A stretch of DNA of 64,000 nucleotides from Ramlibacter algicola (GCF_016641735.1 NZ_JAEDAO010000001.1:1550001-1614000), one strand, 5' to 3'. Counted from the stretch's first letter, positions 33,191-42,248 are shown. Notes: a model not told the origin generated them from the letters alone. A program made the numbers and translations.

Positions 33191-34393
33191 TCAGCTGGCT
33201 TGCCGCTCGCGCTGCCCGGGCGCCAGGAACCGCTCGGCCAGCGCCACCCAGAAGGCCGAGCCGACCGCGATGTTGTCGTCGTTGAAGTCGTACCCGGGGT
33301 TGTGCACCATGCAGGCGGACGCCGCGTCCCCACTGCCGTCGCCGTTGCCGATCAGCACGTAGCTGCCCGGCACGCGCTCCAGCATGAAGGCGAAGTCCTC
33401 GCTGCCGGTCAGGGGCTCGGCCTGCGAGACCCGGTCCGGACCCAGCAAGCCCAGCGCGACGTCGCGGGCGAACGCCGTCTCGGCCGGCGTGTTCACCAGC
33501 ACGCAGTAGCCGCTGCGCCACTGGACGTCGGCCTGCACGCCGAAGCTGCGCGCCTGCAGGTCGACCAGCTCGCGGATGCGCCGCTCCAGCAGGGCCCGCA
33601 CGTCGCGGTCGAGCGAGCGCACCGTCAGTTCCAGCGTCGCGGTGGAGGGGATGACGTTGTTCGCGCGGCCGGCGTGGAGCGCACCCACCGTCACCACCGC
33701 CGGTTGGAGAGGAGGGACGTTGCGGGACACGACCGTCTGCAGCGCCATGACGATGCCGGCCGCGGCCACCAGCGGGTCTGCCGCCTTGTGCGGCATCGCG
33801 CCATGGCCGCCGACACCGGACAGCACGATGGTGGCGTAGTCGCTGGACGCCATCATCGCCCCGTCGCGCAAGGCCATGTGCCCCTGCGGGATGCCCGGCA
33901 TGTTGTGCATGCCGAAGATCGCATCGCAGGGATAGCGGTCGAACAGGCCGTCCTCGATCATGCGCAGCGCGCCGCCACCGCCTTCCTCGGCCGGCTGGAA
34001 CACGAGGTGGAGCGTGCCGCTGAAGCGGCCCTGCTCGGCCAGGTGGCGCGCCGCGGCCAGCAGCATCGCGGTGTGGCCGTCGTGGCCGCACGCGTGCATG
34101 ACACCGGGGTGCTCGCTGGCCCATTCGCGGCCGCTCGCCTCCGTGATCGGCAGGGCATCCATGTCCGCGCGCAGGCCGAGCCGGCGCTGCCCGTCCCCGC
34201 GCACGAGGCGGCCGACGACACCGGTGCCGCCGATGCCAACTTCGACGTCGTAGCCCCACGCCTCCAGCTTGCCCGCGACCAGGTCCGCCGTCCGGTGTTC
34301 CTCGAACGCCAGTTCGGGATGGCGGTGGATGTCGCGGCGCAGGCCGATGAATTCGCCGGCCCGTTCGGCCAGCGCCTCCAGCAGGTCCGTCAT
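33191..34393 (-). CDS. M20 family amidohydrolase (hippurate hydrolase-like)
   Basis: 400 residues. Motifs: DIHRHPELAFEE, LRADMDALPI, the metal-binding CGHDGHTAMLL, FQPAEEGGGGALRMIEDG, a dimerisation domain with GHGAMPHKAADPLVAAAG, and MVHNPGYDFNDDNIAVG. Likely removes acyl groups from amino acids. It ends the unit that begins with the Bug binding protein, 7 bases upstream of it, so uptake and hydrolysis of the same conjugate is plausible. Confidence 0.92.
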   Translation of the reverse strand: MTDLLEALAERAGEFIGLRRDIHRHPELAFEEHRTADLVAGKLEAWGYDVEVGIGGTGVVGRLVRGDGQRRLGLRADMDALPITEASGREWASEHPGVMHACGHDGHTAMLLAAARHLAEQGRFSGTLHLVFQPAEEGGGGALRMIEDGLFDRYPCDAIFGMHNMPGIPQGHMALRDGAMMASSDYATIVLSGVGGHGAMPHKAADPLVAAAGIVMALQTVVSRNVPPLQPAVVTVGALHAGRANNVIPSTATLELTVRSLDRDVRALLERRIRELVDLQARSFGVQADVQWRSGYCVLVNTPAETAFARDVALGLLGPDRVSQAEPLTGSEDFAFMLERVPGSYVLIGNGDGSGDAASACMVHNPGYDFNDDNIAVGSAFWVALAERFLAPGQRERQAS

Positions 34394-34400
34394 CGGCGCG

Positions 34401-35381
34401 TCACTGCGGCTGCAGGTTGATCGACCTGGCGACGGCGCGGTAGCGCGCCATCTCCGTCTCGAAGTACTTCGTCGCGTCCGGCAGCGACATGACCGGCGAC
34501 GGCTCCTGGGTCTGCAGCTTCAGGGCCGAGATGACGTTGGGATCGCTGAGCGTCTTGCCGATCGCCGCGTGCAGGCGTTGCACGACCGGCTCCGGTGTGT
34601 TCTTCGGCACCATGAAGCCGGTCCAGGTCTTGTACTGGAAGTTCTTCAGCACCTGGCCTTCGCTGACGGCCGGCACGTTCCTGAGCAGGTCCGAGCGGTG
34701 CGCTCCGAGCTGGCCGATCACCTTGAGCCGGCCCTGGTCAGCCATCGCGCCCATCGCGGCGCTGTACACCAGCACCGCGAAGTCGACCTGGCCGCCGCCG
34801 ACGTCCTGCAACAGCGGCGCGTTGCCCTTGTAGGGAATGTGCGTCGCCTTGAAGCCGCTGACCTGCTGCATGTTCTCCACGATGAAGTGGTAGAGCGATC
34901 CCACGCCCACGCTGCCATAGCTGAGGGGCTTGTCGCCGGACTTGCGCGCCAGCGCGATCAGTTCGTCGACGTTGTTGACCGGCAGGTCCTTGCGCGTGAG
35001 CACCACCATCACCGCATCGGCGATCGGGGCCACCAGCCGGAAGTCCTCCGCCTTCAGGCGCACCGAGGAGATGGCCAGCGGCGAGAGGATCACCTCGTTG
35101 GGCGAGCCCTGGAAGACGGTGTAGCCGTCCGCGGGCGCCGACAGGACCTTCTGCGCCGCGATCGTCCCGCCGGCGCCGCCCAGGTTGTCCACCAGCACCG
35201 GCTGCCCGAGCTCCTTGCCCAGCGGCGTGTGGAAGATCCGCGCGATGGCGTCCGACGGGCCGCCCGCGGGGTAGGGAACCATCAGGGTGACCGGCTTGGC
35301 CGGGAAGGCCTGCGCCTGCGCGCCCACCGCCAGCAGCATGCCGGCAAGCAGGGCCAGCGTCGTCGTCGCGATCCTCTTCAT
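34401..35381 (-). CDS. Bug-family (TTT) substrate-binding protein
   Basis: 326 residues with signal peptide KRIATTTLALLAGMLLAVGAQAQ. FPAKPVTLMVPYPAGGPSDAIARIF, VLVDNLGGAGGTIAAQKVLSAPADGYT and YGSVGVGSLYHFIVENM are family motifs. Periplasmic carboxylate-type binding protein, co-transcribed with the M20 amidohydrolase and divergent from a LysR regulator: the usual Burkholderiales arrangement for an inducible small-acid uptake/catabolism unit. Confidence 0.92.
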   Translation of the reverse strand: MKRIATTTLALLAGMLLAVGAQAQAFPAKPVTLMVPYPAGGPSDAIARIFHTPLGKELGQPVLVDNLGGAGGTIAAQKVLSAPADGYTVFQGSPNEVILSPLAISSVRLKAEDFRLVAPIADAVMVVLTRKDLPVNNVDELIALARKSGDKPLSYGSVGVGSLYHFIVENMQQVSGFKATHIPYKGNAPLLQDVGGGQVDFAVLVYSAAMGAMADQGRLKVIGQLGAHRSDLLRNVPAVSEGQVLKNFQYKTWTGFMVPKNTPEPVVQRLHAAIGKTLSDPNVISALKLQTQEPSPVMSLPDATKYFETEMARYRAVARSINLQPQ

Positions 35382-35475
35382 GCGTGTCTCCTGCGGCGCG
35401 TTCGCGCCATCGATGACCGCCGTCCGGGCGGACGGTGGGAGTCGGCGCATCCTAGGAACCGGCATCCATGATGTC

Positions 35476-35485
35476 CAATGCATTG
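35476..35485. promoter_or_regulatory. Palindrome in the LysR-binding protein intergenic region
   Basis: CAATGCATTG is a perfect 10-base palindrome 43 bases before the LysR start and about 95 bases from the divergent binding-protein start, a usual place for a LysR recognition site. Confidence 0.4.
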
Positions 35486-35527
35486 TTGTCCTGTTAGCAT
35501 GAGTTGGATGAATGGATCGAACCGCCC

Positions 35528-36412
35528 GTGACGCTGGTCCAGCTGCGCCATGTGATCGCGCTCGTCGAGGCCGGCTCGTTCAGCCGCGCGGCCGAGGGAC
35601 TGTTCCTGACGCAACCCGCACTCAGCCGCAGCGTCCGCGCGCTGGAAGATGAACTCGGGCAGGCACTGTTCGACCGCGTCGGCCGCCGCATCGAGCTGAC
35701 CCTGTTCGGCGGCGAGTTCCTGCAGCGCGCGCGGCAGATCGTGTTCGAGGTCGACGACATCGCGGCCAGCAGCGTCCGTCTGCGCGAGGGCCGCGCCGGC
35801 CGCCTGCGCGTCGGCATGGGCTCGGGGCCGGGGGCGATGCTCATGACGCCGCTGCTGCTGGAGATGGCCAGGCACCATCCCGAGGTGCACGTGGCGGTCA
35901 GCCGCGGCAGCACCGACCGGCTCGTGCAGGCGCTGCGCGAGCGCCAGCTGGACGCACTCGTCATCGACGCCCGGTCGCTGTCGCCGTCGTCGGACCTGCA
36001 CCTCGTGACGCTGTCGGAGATGCGCGGCGTGTTCATGGTGCGCAAGCGGCACCCGTTGCTGCGCACGCGGGGCCCGTTGCGGTTCGAGGCGCTGCGCAAG
36101 TTCCCCATCGCGTCGACGCCCCTGAGCGACGAAGTGGCGCGCGTCCTCGTGGAGCTCTACGGGCCGGCGGCGCACCCGGAGCAGTGCGTCACGCTGCGGT
36201 GCGAGGAAATCGCCAGCCTCGTGGACGTCGTGCGCGACAGCGATGCGGTGCTGCTCGCCATCCGCGCCTCCGCGCCCGACCTGGTGGAACTGCCCATGAA
36301 GCCCACCATGACGGGCAAGGCCCGGTTCGGCCTGGTCACGCTGGCCGGCCGCGCGTCGCCGGCGTCGCTGTCGATCCTGCGCGACCTGGCGCAGCGGGTG
36401 CTGCACGACTGA
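35528..36412 (+). CDS. LysR-family transcriptional regulator
   Basis: 294 residues with GTG start giving MTLVQLRHVIALVEAGSFSRAAEGLFLTQPALSRSVRALEDELGQALFDR, an ordinary LysR N-terminus; an in-frame TTG at 35504 would add 8 residues. The effector domain begins GRLRVGMGSGPGAMLMTPLL. Divergent from the Bug/M20 unit, which it probably controls in response to the imported acid. Confidence 0.9.
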   Translation: MTLVQLRHVIALVEAGSFSRAAEGLFLTQPALSRSVRALEDELGQALFDRVGRRIELTLFGGEFLQRARQIVFEVDDIAASSVRLREGRAGRLRVGMGSGPGAMLMTPLLLEMARHHPEVHVAVSRGSTDRLVQALRERQLDALVIDARSLSPSSDLHLVTLSEMRGVFMVRKRHPLLRTRGPLRFEALRKFPIASTPLSDEVARVLVELYGPAAHPEQCVTLRCEEIASLVDVVRDSDAVLLAIRASAPDLVELPMKPTMTGKARFGLVTLAGRASPASLSILRDLAQRVLHD

Positions 36413-36420
36413 ACGGGTGT

Positions 36421-36441
36421 GCCGCCTTCGCGGGGACGACC
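36421..36441. repeat. Partial REP-like palindrome
   Basis: GCCGCCTTCGCGGGGACGACC is a half copy of the dispersed CCCGC-CTTCG-GCGGG hairpin, placed 8 bases after the LysR stop. Confidence 0.45.
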
Positions 36442-36475
36442 GACTCTGGTCCACGGCTCCCCAGGAACGACAGAG

Positions 36476-38080
36476 TCACGCTGTCCCCGCCGCCCAACTC
36501 CCCCGCGGGGGGTACACCGCGCGCTGCCCGCTCGGATGCGGCGCCAGCGGCTCCCACTTGCACAGGAACACTTCTTCTTCCGGATGCGCGACCACGGCGA
36601 AGCCGGCGCTGCGCAGCATCGCCGCACTGCAGGCCGCATTGGGGATCCACCAGTTCGTCTCGTCGTGCGAGTACTGGTGTTCGACGAAATGCAGCCGCGG
36701 GTACGACGGGCGCTGGAAGACCTCGGTCTCCCAGAAGTCGTGGTCCGGCGCGATCGGCTCGAGGTCGGCGCTGCCGCGCTGCAGCGACTGGTACAGCAGC
36801 AGGTCCCTGGCGACGTGCTCGTGCACCAGGTCCAGCGCCAGCAGCGGATGGCGCAGGTGGTACACGAGGCCCATGAACAGCACGAGGTCGAACTTCTCGC
36901 CCAGTTGCGCGACGTCGTACACCGGCATGCGGCGGAACTCGACGTCCTGGCCCAGCACCTCGGCCGCGAAGCGTCCCTGGTCCAGGTAGTAATCGTCCAT
37001 GTCGATGCCGACGACACGGTCCGCGCCGCGGCGCTTCATCTCCAGCGAATAGAAGCCGGCGTTGCAGCCGATGTCCAGCACGGTCATGCCATGGAGGTCG
37101 GCGGGCAGCACGTGTGCGAAGCTCTGGAACTTCGCGCGCGGGAAGTCGCCCAGGAAGTGCGCCGGCGCGGTCGGCACGCCCAGCAGGTCGATGTTGTGGA
37201 ACCAGTCGCCCAGCTCCTGCACGCGGCGCTCGATCTCGGCCTTGCCGAACAACCTGCCCGTCGTGCGACGGGGCACGTCGCCGGGACGCTTCACCAGGGA
37301 GTCGCCGCTCGCGCTGCACACGGTCGCAGGCCGGATCGCTTCGGCGGGCTCTCCGCGCTTGCGCGACCCGAGCAGGTTCAGCGCCTCGCGGTAGCCGTGG
37401 ACGGTCCCGGTGTCGACGTAGGCCTGGCCGGCGCGCACGCCCACCGCGCGGCCGCCGCGCTGGATCCACGCGTTGACCAGCGTACCCATGTACTCGTCGC
37501 GGCGCTGGCGTTCGATCCACAGCGCCTCCAGGTCGTGCAGCAGCCGGCCGGGCATCTTGAAGGCGCCCCAGATCCAGTTGCTCTTCGCGTCCGGATGCTT
37601 GACCTGGATCTCCTGCACGAGGTCGTCGGCGTCGGTCACTACCGCGTCGAAGTGCTGCGGTCGGTCGACGGGGAACAGCAGGAACGACAGGCGGTCGTCG
37701 GGCAGCTTCGAGAAGCCGTCCTCCGGAAACCAGATCGTGTCGGGCAGTCCGACCAGCACCGGTTCGCCGGCGGGAATGAGCGAGGTCGCGCGGAAGATCG
37801 CATCGCACAGCCCGGCGGGCTTGGGTTGCACCACGTAGCAGAAGTCGCTGGAACGCGCGTGCGAGCCGTAGTACTGCACCAGGTCGCTCTTGCCCGGCGC
37901 GACCACGAAGCAGATTCGCGTCGCGCCCGCCCGCAGCATGCGATCGACCAGGTATTCGCTGACGGCGCGCGGCTTCTCGACGTCGCCCACCAGGTTGCTG
38001 CCGACCGGCAGCAGTTCCTTGGAGAAGCCGAGCGGCTGGATGCGCGTGCCCAGGCCGGCGGCCGGGATGATGCCCCACAT
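36476..38080 (-). CDS. Nucleotidyltransferase-methyltransferase fusion
   Basis: 534 residues in two parts. Residues 1 to about 240 are an RmlA-type sugar-1-phosphate nucleotidyltransferase: GIIPAAGLGTRIQPLGFSKELLPVG, LPDTIWFPEDGF, SNWIWGAFKMP, YVDTGTVHGYREALNLL. After a linker, residues from about 275 are a CmoB-like SAM methyltransferase: YFNF-like AHFLGDFPRAKFQSFAHVLPADLHGMTVLDIGCNAGFYSLEMKRRGADRVVGIDMD and LVLFMGLVYHLRHPLLALD. This suggests activation and methylation of the same sugar or polyol. It lies 16 bases after the glycosyltransferase gene and belongs to the same operon. Confidence 0.88.
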   Translation of the reverse strand: MWGIIPAAGLGTRIQPLGFSKELLPVGSNLVGDVEKPRAVSEYLVDRMLRAGATRICFVVAPGKSDLVQYYGSHARSSDFCYVVQPKPAGLCDAIFRATSLIPAGEPVLVGLPDTIWFPEDGFSKLPDDRLSFLLFPVDRPQHFDAVVTDADDLVQEIQVKHPDAKSNWIWGAFKMPGRLLHDLEALWIERQRRDEYMGTLVNAWIQRGGRAVGVRAGQAYVDTGTVHGYREALNLLGSRKRGEPAEAIRPATVCSASGDSLVKRPGDVPRRTTGRLFGKAEIERRVQELGDWFHNIDLLGVPTAPAHFLGDFPRAKFQSFAHVLPADLHGMTVLDIGCNAGFYSLEMKRRGADRVVGIDMDDYYLDQGRFAAEVLGQDVEFRRMPVYDVAQLGEKFDLVLFMGLVYHLRHPLLALDLVHEHVARDLLLYQSLQRGSADLEPIAPDHDFWETEVFQRPSYPRLHFVEHQYSHDETNWWIPNAACSAAMLRSAGFAVVAHPEEEVFLCKWEPLAPHPSGQRAVYPPRGSWAAGTA

Positions 38081-38096
38081 GGCGTGCTCCTTGTCG

Positions 38097-39179
38097 TCAG
38101 GCAGGCGCGAGCGTCTCGTCGAGCAGCGCCTCGAGTTCCAGCGCGCGGTGCGCGGACGTGTGGTCGGCCAGTGTGCGCTCGAGCGCGGCCGTCGCGATGC
38201 GCGCCCGTTCGGCGTCGGTGAGTTCCATCGCGGCGATCACGTCCTCGGTCGTTCGCGCGACGAGGATCTCGCGGCCGGGTTCGTAGAACGCGTCAAGGCC
38301 GTCCCACCAGTCGCTGATCACCGGTGTGCCGCACGCGGCCGCCTCGAACAGGCGGCCCGGCGGGCAATGGCCGTTGTCGGCCATCACCTTGCGCGTGACG
38401 TTCAGCGTGAAGCGCGACGACGAGAAGAAGGCCGGGTGCTCCGGCGGCGGCACGTGGCGCGCGAAGCGGATGCTGTCCGTCCACGGAAAGTCGGCCGGGT
38501 ACTGCGCACCGCCGATGAGGAACGCGCGGGATGGCAGCCGCCGCGCGGGCTCGATGAACAGCGCCTGCAACGCAGCCTGCCGGCCGGCCGCGTACGTCCC
38601 GAGATACGACAGGTCGGCGCGGAAGGACTCCACCAGCGGCACGCGGCGGTGGACCTGCGGGTCGACGTGGCCGTACAGCGTCGCGACGCGGCGCGCGCCG
38701 AGGCGATCGCGCAACTCCTGCAGCGACGCGCCGCCGGTGTAACTGAGCACCAGGTCGAAGTCGCGCAGCCCGCGCGCGCCGATGTAGGGCACGCAGCGGC
38801 CGGCTCGCAGCGCCTCCAGCGTCACCGGCGTGTCCATGTCGTAGAACACCTGGGCCGCGCGCGTGTCGCTGTCGGCCATCAGCTGCATGGCGGCGGTCGC
38901 GTCGGCGCAGTACGAGGTGACGATCACGGCGTCGGCGGCCCGAATCTCCTGCGCGGCGCGCGTGCGCACCTTGTCCCAGTCGTCGTAGAGAAGCAGCTCG
39001 CCGCCGGGCAGCTGCGTGCAGTCGCGGTGCTCGGCGTAGTACGGGACGTCGCGCTCGAAGAAGGTCACCGTGTGCCCGCGCGATGCGAGCGCACGCCACA
39101 AGCCGCGCCACAGCGTCGCATGGCCGTTGCCCCAGGACGAACTGACCGTCAGGCCGAAGATCACGAGGCGCAAGGTCAT
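38097..39179 (-). CDS. CgeB-like glycosyltransferase
   Basis: 360 residues of GT-B type. FGLTVSSSWGNGHATLWRGLWRALASRGHTVTFFERDVPYYA is typical of CgeB/spore-maturation-like transferases. The nucleotide-binding C-terminal domain has TRKVMADNGHCPPGRLFEAAACGTPVISDWWDGLDAFYEPGREILVA. Donor and acceptor unknown. First gene of a two-gene unit with the nucleotidyltransferase-methyltransferase fusion, which may supply its donor sugar. Confidence 0.88.
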   Translation of the reverse strand: MTLRLVIFGLTVSSSWGNGHATLWRGLWRALASRGHTVTFFERDVPYYAEHRDCTQLPGGELLLYDDWDKVRTRAAQEIRAADAVIVTSYCADATAAMQLMADSDTRAAQVFYDMDTPVTLEALRAGRCVPYIGARGLRDFDLVLSYTGGASLQELRDRLGARRVATLYGHVDPQVHRRVPLVESFRADLSYLGTYAAGRQAALQALFIEPARRLPSRAFLIGGAQYPADFPWTDSIRFARHVPPPEHPAFFSSSRFTLNVTRKVMADNGHCPPGRLFEAAACGTPVISDWWDGLDAFYEPGREILVARTTEDVIAAMELTDAERARIATAALERTLADHTSAHRALELEALLDETLAPA

Positions 39180-39210
39180 CCTTTCACGGCGTGCGGTTCA
39201 TCGTAGCCTC

Positions 39211-39388
39211 CGTCGTCCCCGCGGAGGCGGGGACCCACCGCTTTCCTGCCGCGCTCCGTGGAAGCGATGGATTCCCGCCTTCGCGGGAATGACGGCTCTT
39301 CCGTCGTCCCCGCGGAGGCGGGGACCCACCGCTTTCCTGCGGTGCGCTCCATGGAAGCGGTGCATTCCCGCCTCCGCGGGGACGGCGA
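39211..39388. repeat. REP-like repeats in a roughly 90-base tandem arrangement
   Basis: CGTCGTCCCCGCGGAGGCGGGGACCCACCG, a CTTTCCTGC spacer and the inverted partner GGATTCCCGCCTTCGCGGGAATGACG occur twice in tandem. A frame reads through them into the channel gene as RLRGNDGSS units but is not expected to be the native start. Confidence 0.85.
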
Positions 39389-39407
39389 ATCCCGGGACAA
39401 TGCCGAG

Positions 39408-40283
39408 ATGGACCGTCCCGCCCCCGACGCGCCGCCGCCGCAACACTGGCGCCACCGCCTGTACCGGGTGATCTGGGAATCGGACACGCCCGCCGGCCGC
39501 GTGTTCGACCAGATCGTGGTGGCAGCGATCCTGCTGAGCGTGGGCGTCGTGCTGGCCGACAGCGTGCAGGGCTGGCACGCGCGCTGGGCCGGCCCGTTCA
39601 CGGCCCTCGAGTGGTTCTTCACGGTGCTGTTCACGCTCGAATACCTGGCACGGCTCGTGAGCGTGCCGCAGCCGCTGCGCTACGTCTTCAGCTTCTTCGG
39701 GATCGTCGACCTGCTGGCCGTGCTGCCGACGTACCTGGCGCTGTTCGTGCCCGAGCTGCACGCTCTCATCGACGTGCGCATCCTGCGGCTGCTGCGGATG
39801 TTCCGCATCTTCCGGCTCACGGCGTACGTCGAGGAATACCAGGCGATGGGCGAGGCGCTGTGGGCCAGCCGGCGCAAGATCCTCGTGTTCCTGGCCGCGG
39901 TCGTGATGATCGACCTGGTGATGGGCACGCTGATGTACGTCGTCGAAGGCCCCGAGCACGGCTTCGTCGACATCCCGACCTCGGTGTACTGGGCCATCAC
40001 GACGATGACGACGGTCGGCTTCGGCGACATCACGCCCCGCACGGACATCGGGCGCTTCATCGCGTCCGTCATGATGCTGGTGGGCTGGGGCACGCTGGCG
40101 GTGCCCACGGGCATCGTCACCGCGGAGATGACCATCCGCCGGCATGCCGGGCGGCCCCTGCCGGAGAGGACGCGCACCTGCGGGGGCTGTGGCGCCGGCG
40201 GCTATGGGCCGGAAGCCCGCTTCTGCCAGCAGTGCGGCCGCGCCTTGCCGGCCGTTGCCCCGGCGCCCGGCACGCAGGATTAG
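39408..40283 (+). CDS. Voltage-gated K+ channel-like ion transporter with C-terminal zinc ribbon
   Basis: 291 residues with six transmembrane segments. The S4-like helix is DVRILRLLRMFRIFRL, the pore is SVYWAITTMTTVGFGDITP with the K+ selectivity filter TVGFGD. After S6 the tail carries two CxxC pairs (CGGCGAGGYG and FCQQCG), a zinc ribbon in the cytoplasm. ATG 39408 (MDRPAPDAPPP) is chosen because upstream codons derive from repeats. The zinc ribbon may sense metal or redox state. Confidence 0.88.
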   Translation: MDRPAPDAPPPQHWRHRLYRVIWESDTPAGRVFDQIVVAAILLSVGVVLADSVQGWHARWAGPFTALEWFFTVLFTLEYLARLVSVPQPLRYVFSFFGIVDLLAVLPTYLALFVPELHALIDVRILRLLRMFRIFRLTAYVEEYQAMGEALWASRRKILVFLAAVVMIDLVMGTLMYVVEGPEHGFVDIPTSVYWAITTMTTVGFGDITPRTDIGRFIASVMMLVGWGTLAVPTGIVTAEMTIRRHAGRPLPERTRTCGGCGAGGYGPEARFCQQCGRALPAVAPAPGTQD

Positions 40284-40370
40284 GTGTTTGCCTACGCGTG
40301 ACTCGTCCGTCGCGGCGCACACTCGCCTGTTGCCCAACCCATCCACGCCCGGGCGGCCAAGGAGCCCGCA

Positions 40371-42248
40371 TTGCTCGACGAAGCCGAACGCCTGAAGCAC
40401 TTCATCGCCTCGGTCAGCGACTACGCCATCTACATGCTCTCCCCCGAGGGCACGGTGGTGAGCTGGAACCTGGGCGCGCAGCGCTTCAAGGGCTACGCGC
40501 CGCACGAGATCATCGGCCAGCACTTCTCGCGCTTCTACACCGACGAGGACCGTGCCGCCGGCGTTCCGGCCTTGGCGCTGCAGACCGCGCGCGAGCAGGG
40601 AAAGTTCGAGGCCGAGGGGTGGCGCGTGCGCAAGGACGGCACGCGCTTCTGGGCCAGCGTGGTGCTCGACCCGATCCGGGACGACGAGGGCGAGCTGATC
40701 GGCTACACCAAGATCACGCGCGACATCACGGACAAGAAAGCCGCGCAGGACGCGCTGCGGGAAAGCGAGCAGCGCTTCCGCGTCCTGGTGCAGGGCGTCA
40801 CCGATTACGCGATCTACATGCTGTCCCCCGAGGGGAACATCACCAACTGGAACTCCGGCGCCCGCCGCATCAAGGGCTACGCCGACGAGGAGGTGATCGG
40901 CAGCCACTTCTCGCGCTTCTACACCGAGGAGGACCGCGCGGCCGGCGTGCCGCGGCGCGCGCTCGCGGAGGCGGCCGAGCACGGCCGCTTCGAGGCCGAG
41001 GGCTGGCGGGTCCGGAAGGACGGCACGCGGTTCTGGGCCCACGTGGTGGTCGACCCGATCCGCGACGAGCAGGGCCAGCTGGTCGGCTTCGCCAAGGTCA
41101 CGCGCGACATCACCGAGCGCCGCGAGGCCGCCGAGCAGCTGGAGCGCACGCGCGAGGCGCTGTTCCAGGCGCAGAAGCTCGACGCGATCGGCAAGCTCAC
41201 GGGCGGCATTGCGCACGACTTCAACAACCTGCTGAACGTGATCACCAACGGGCTGTCGATGCTGCGACATCGCAGCACCGAGGCCGAGACGCTGCGGCTG
41301 GTCGACAGCATGGAGAAGGCGGCCCGCCGCGGCGCATCGCTGACGCAGCAGCTCCTGAGCTTCGCGCGGCAGCAACCGCTCAAGCCGGAGGCGCGCGACG
41401 TCGGGCGGCTGGTCATGGCTTTCGAGACCGTGCTGCGGCGCGCGGCGCGCAGCAACGTGCACTTCAACGTTCGCGTCGCGCCACGGCTGCCGGCGATCAT
41501 GGTCGACGCGACGCAGTTCGAGACCGGCCTGCTCAATCTCGTGGTCAACGCGCGCGACGCGACGCCGGAGGGCGGCACGATCACGATCTCGGCCGACGTC
41601 CACGAGCTGCGGGACGGCGAGCTCAACAACCTCCCGGCGGGCCGCTACGTGGTGGTCAGCGTGCAGGACACCGGCACCGGCATGCCGCCCCACGTCGTGG
41701 CGCAGGCCATCGAACCGTTCTTCACCACCAAGCCTCCCGGCAAGGGCACGGGCCTGGGCCTGAGCCAGGTGTACGGGCTCCTGCAGCAGTCCGGCGGCGA
41801 CCTGCACATCCAGTCCGAGGTCGGGAAGGGGACGACCGTCTCCATGGTCTTCAGGGCGCTGGAGGAGTCGACCAGCGCCGTGGACGCCGGGCACGACGAG
41901 CTCGAACGCGTGCTGGTGGTCGACGACCAGCCCGAGGTGCTGGAGATGGTGGCCGAGATCTTCCGCAACCTGGGTTTCGACGTCCTCACCGCCAGCGACG
42001 GGCGCAGCGCGCTCGACCTGCTGGAACGCGTCGACCGGAAGGTGGACTGGCTGTTCAGCGACGTCGTGATGCCGGGACTCAATGGCGTGGAGCTGGCCCG
42101 CAAGGTGCAGGCGTCGCATCCCGACGTGCGCATCATCCTGGTGTCCGGCTACGCGGCGCCCGCGGGCAGCCTGGGCGACTTCGAGTTCCTGTCGAAGCCG
42201 TTCTCGGTGGCCGACGTGGCGCGGAAGATGCGGTCGATGGCTCGTTGA
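40371..42248 (+). CDS. PAS-PAS hybrid histidine kinase with receiver domain
   Basis: 625 residues, soluble. Two closely similar PAS domains (about 10-125 and 135-250, each with DYAIYMLSPEG, GYA...FSRFYT.EDRAAGVP and EAEGWRVRKDGTRFWA). HisKA H-box is IGKLTGGIAHDFNNLLNVI, a form typical of hybrid kinases; ATPase motifs are NLVVNARDATPEGG, DTGTGMP and GTGLGLSQVYG. The C-terminal receiver has VLVVDDQPEVLEM, phosphoacceptor Asp in WLFSDVVMPGLNG and Lys in FLSKPF. TTG start supported by AAGGAG 6 bases upstream. PAS domains resemble those of the kinase at 18765. Confidence 0.93.
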   Translation: MLDEAERLKHFIASVSDYAIYMLSPEGTVVSWNLGAQRFKGYAPHEIIGQHFSRFYTDEDRAAGVPALALQTAREQGKFEAEGWRVRKDGTRFWASVVLDPIRDDEGELIGYTKITRDITDKKAAQDALRESEQRFRVLVQGVTDYAIYMLSPEGNITNWNSGARRIKGYADEEVIGSHFSRFYTEEDRAAGVPRRALAEAAEHGRFEAEGWRVRKDGTRFWAHVVVDPIRDEQGQLVGFAKVTRDITERREAAEQLERTREALFQAQKLDAIGKLTGGIAHDFNNLLNVITNGLSMLRHRSTEAETLRLVDSMEKAARRGASLTQQLLSFARQQPLKPEARDVGRLVMAFETVLRRAARSNVHFNVRVAPRLPAIMVDATQFETGLLNLVVNARDATPEGGTITISADVHELRDGELNNLPAGRYVVVSVQDTGTGMPPHVVAQAIEPFFTTKPPGKGTGLGLSQVYGLLQQSGGDLHIQSEVGKGTTVSMVFRALEESTSAVDAGHDELERVLVVDDQPEVLEMVAEIFRNLGFDVLTASDGRSALDLLERVDRKVDWLFSDVVMPGLNGVELARKVQASHPDVRIILVSGYAAPAGSLGDFEFLSKPFSVADVARKMRSMAR

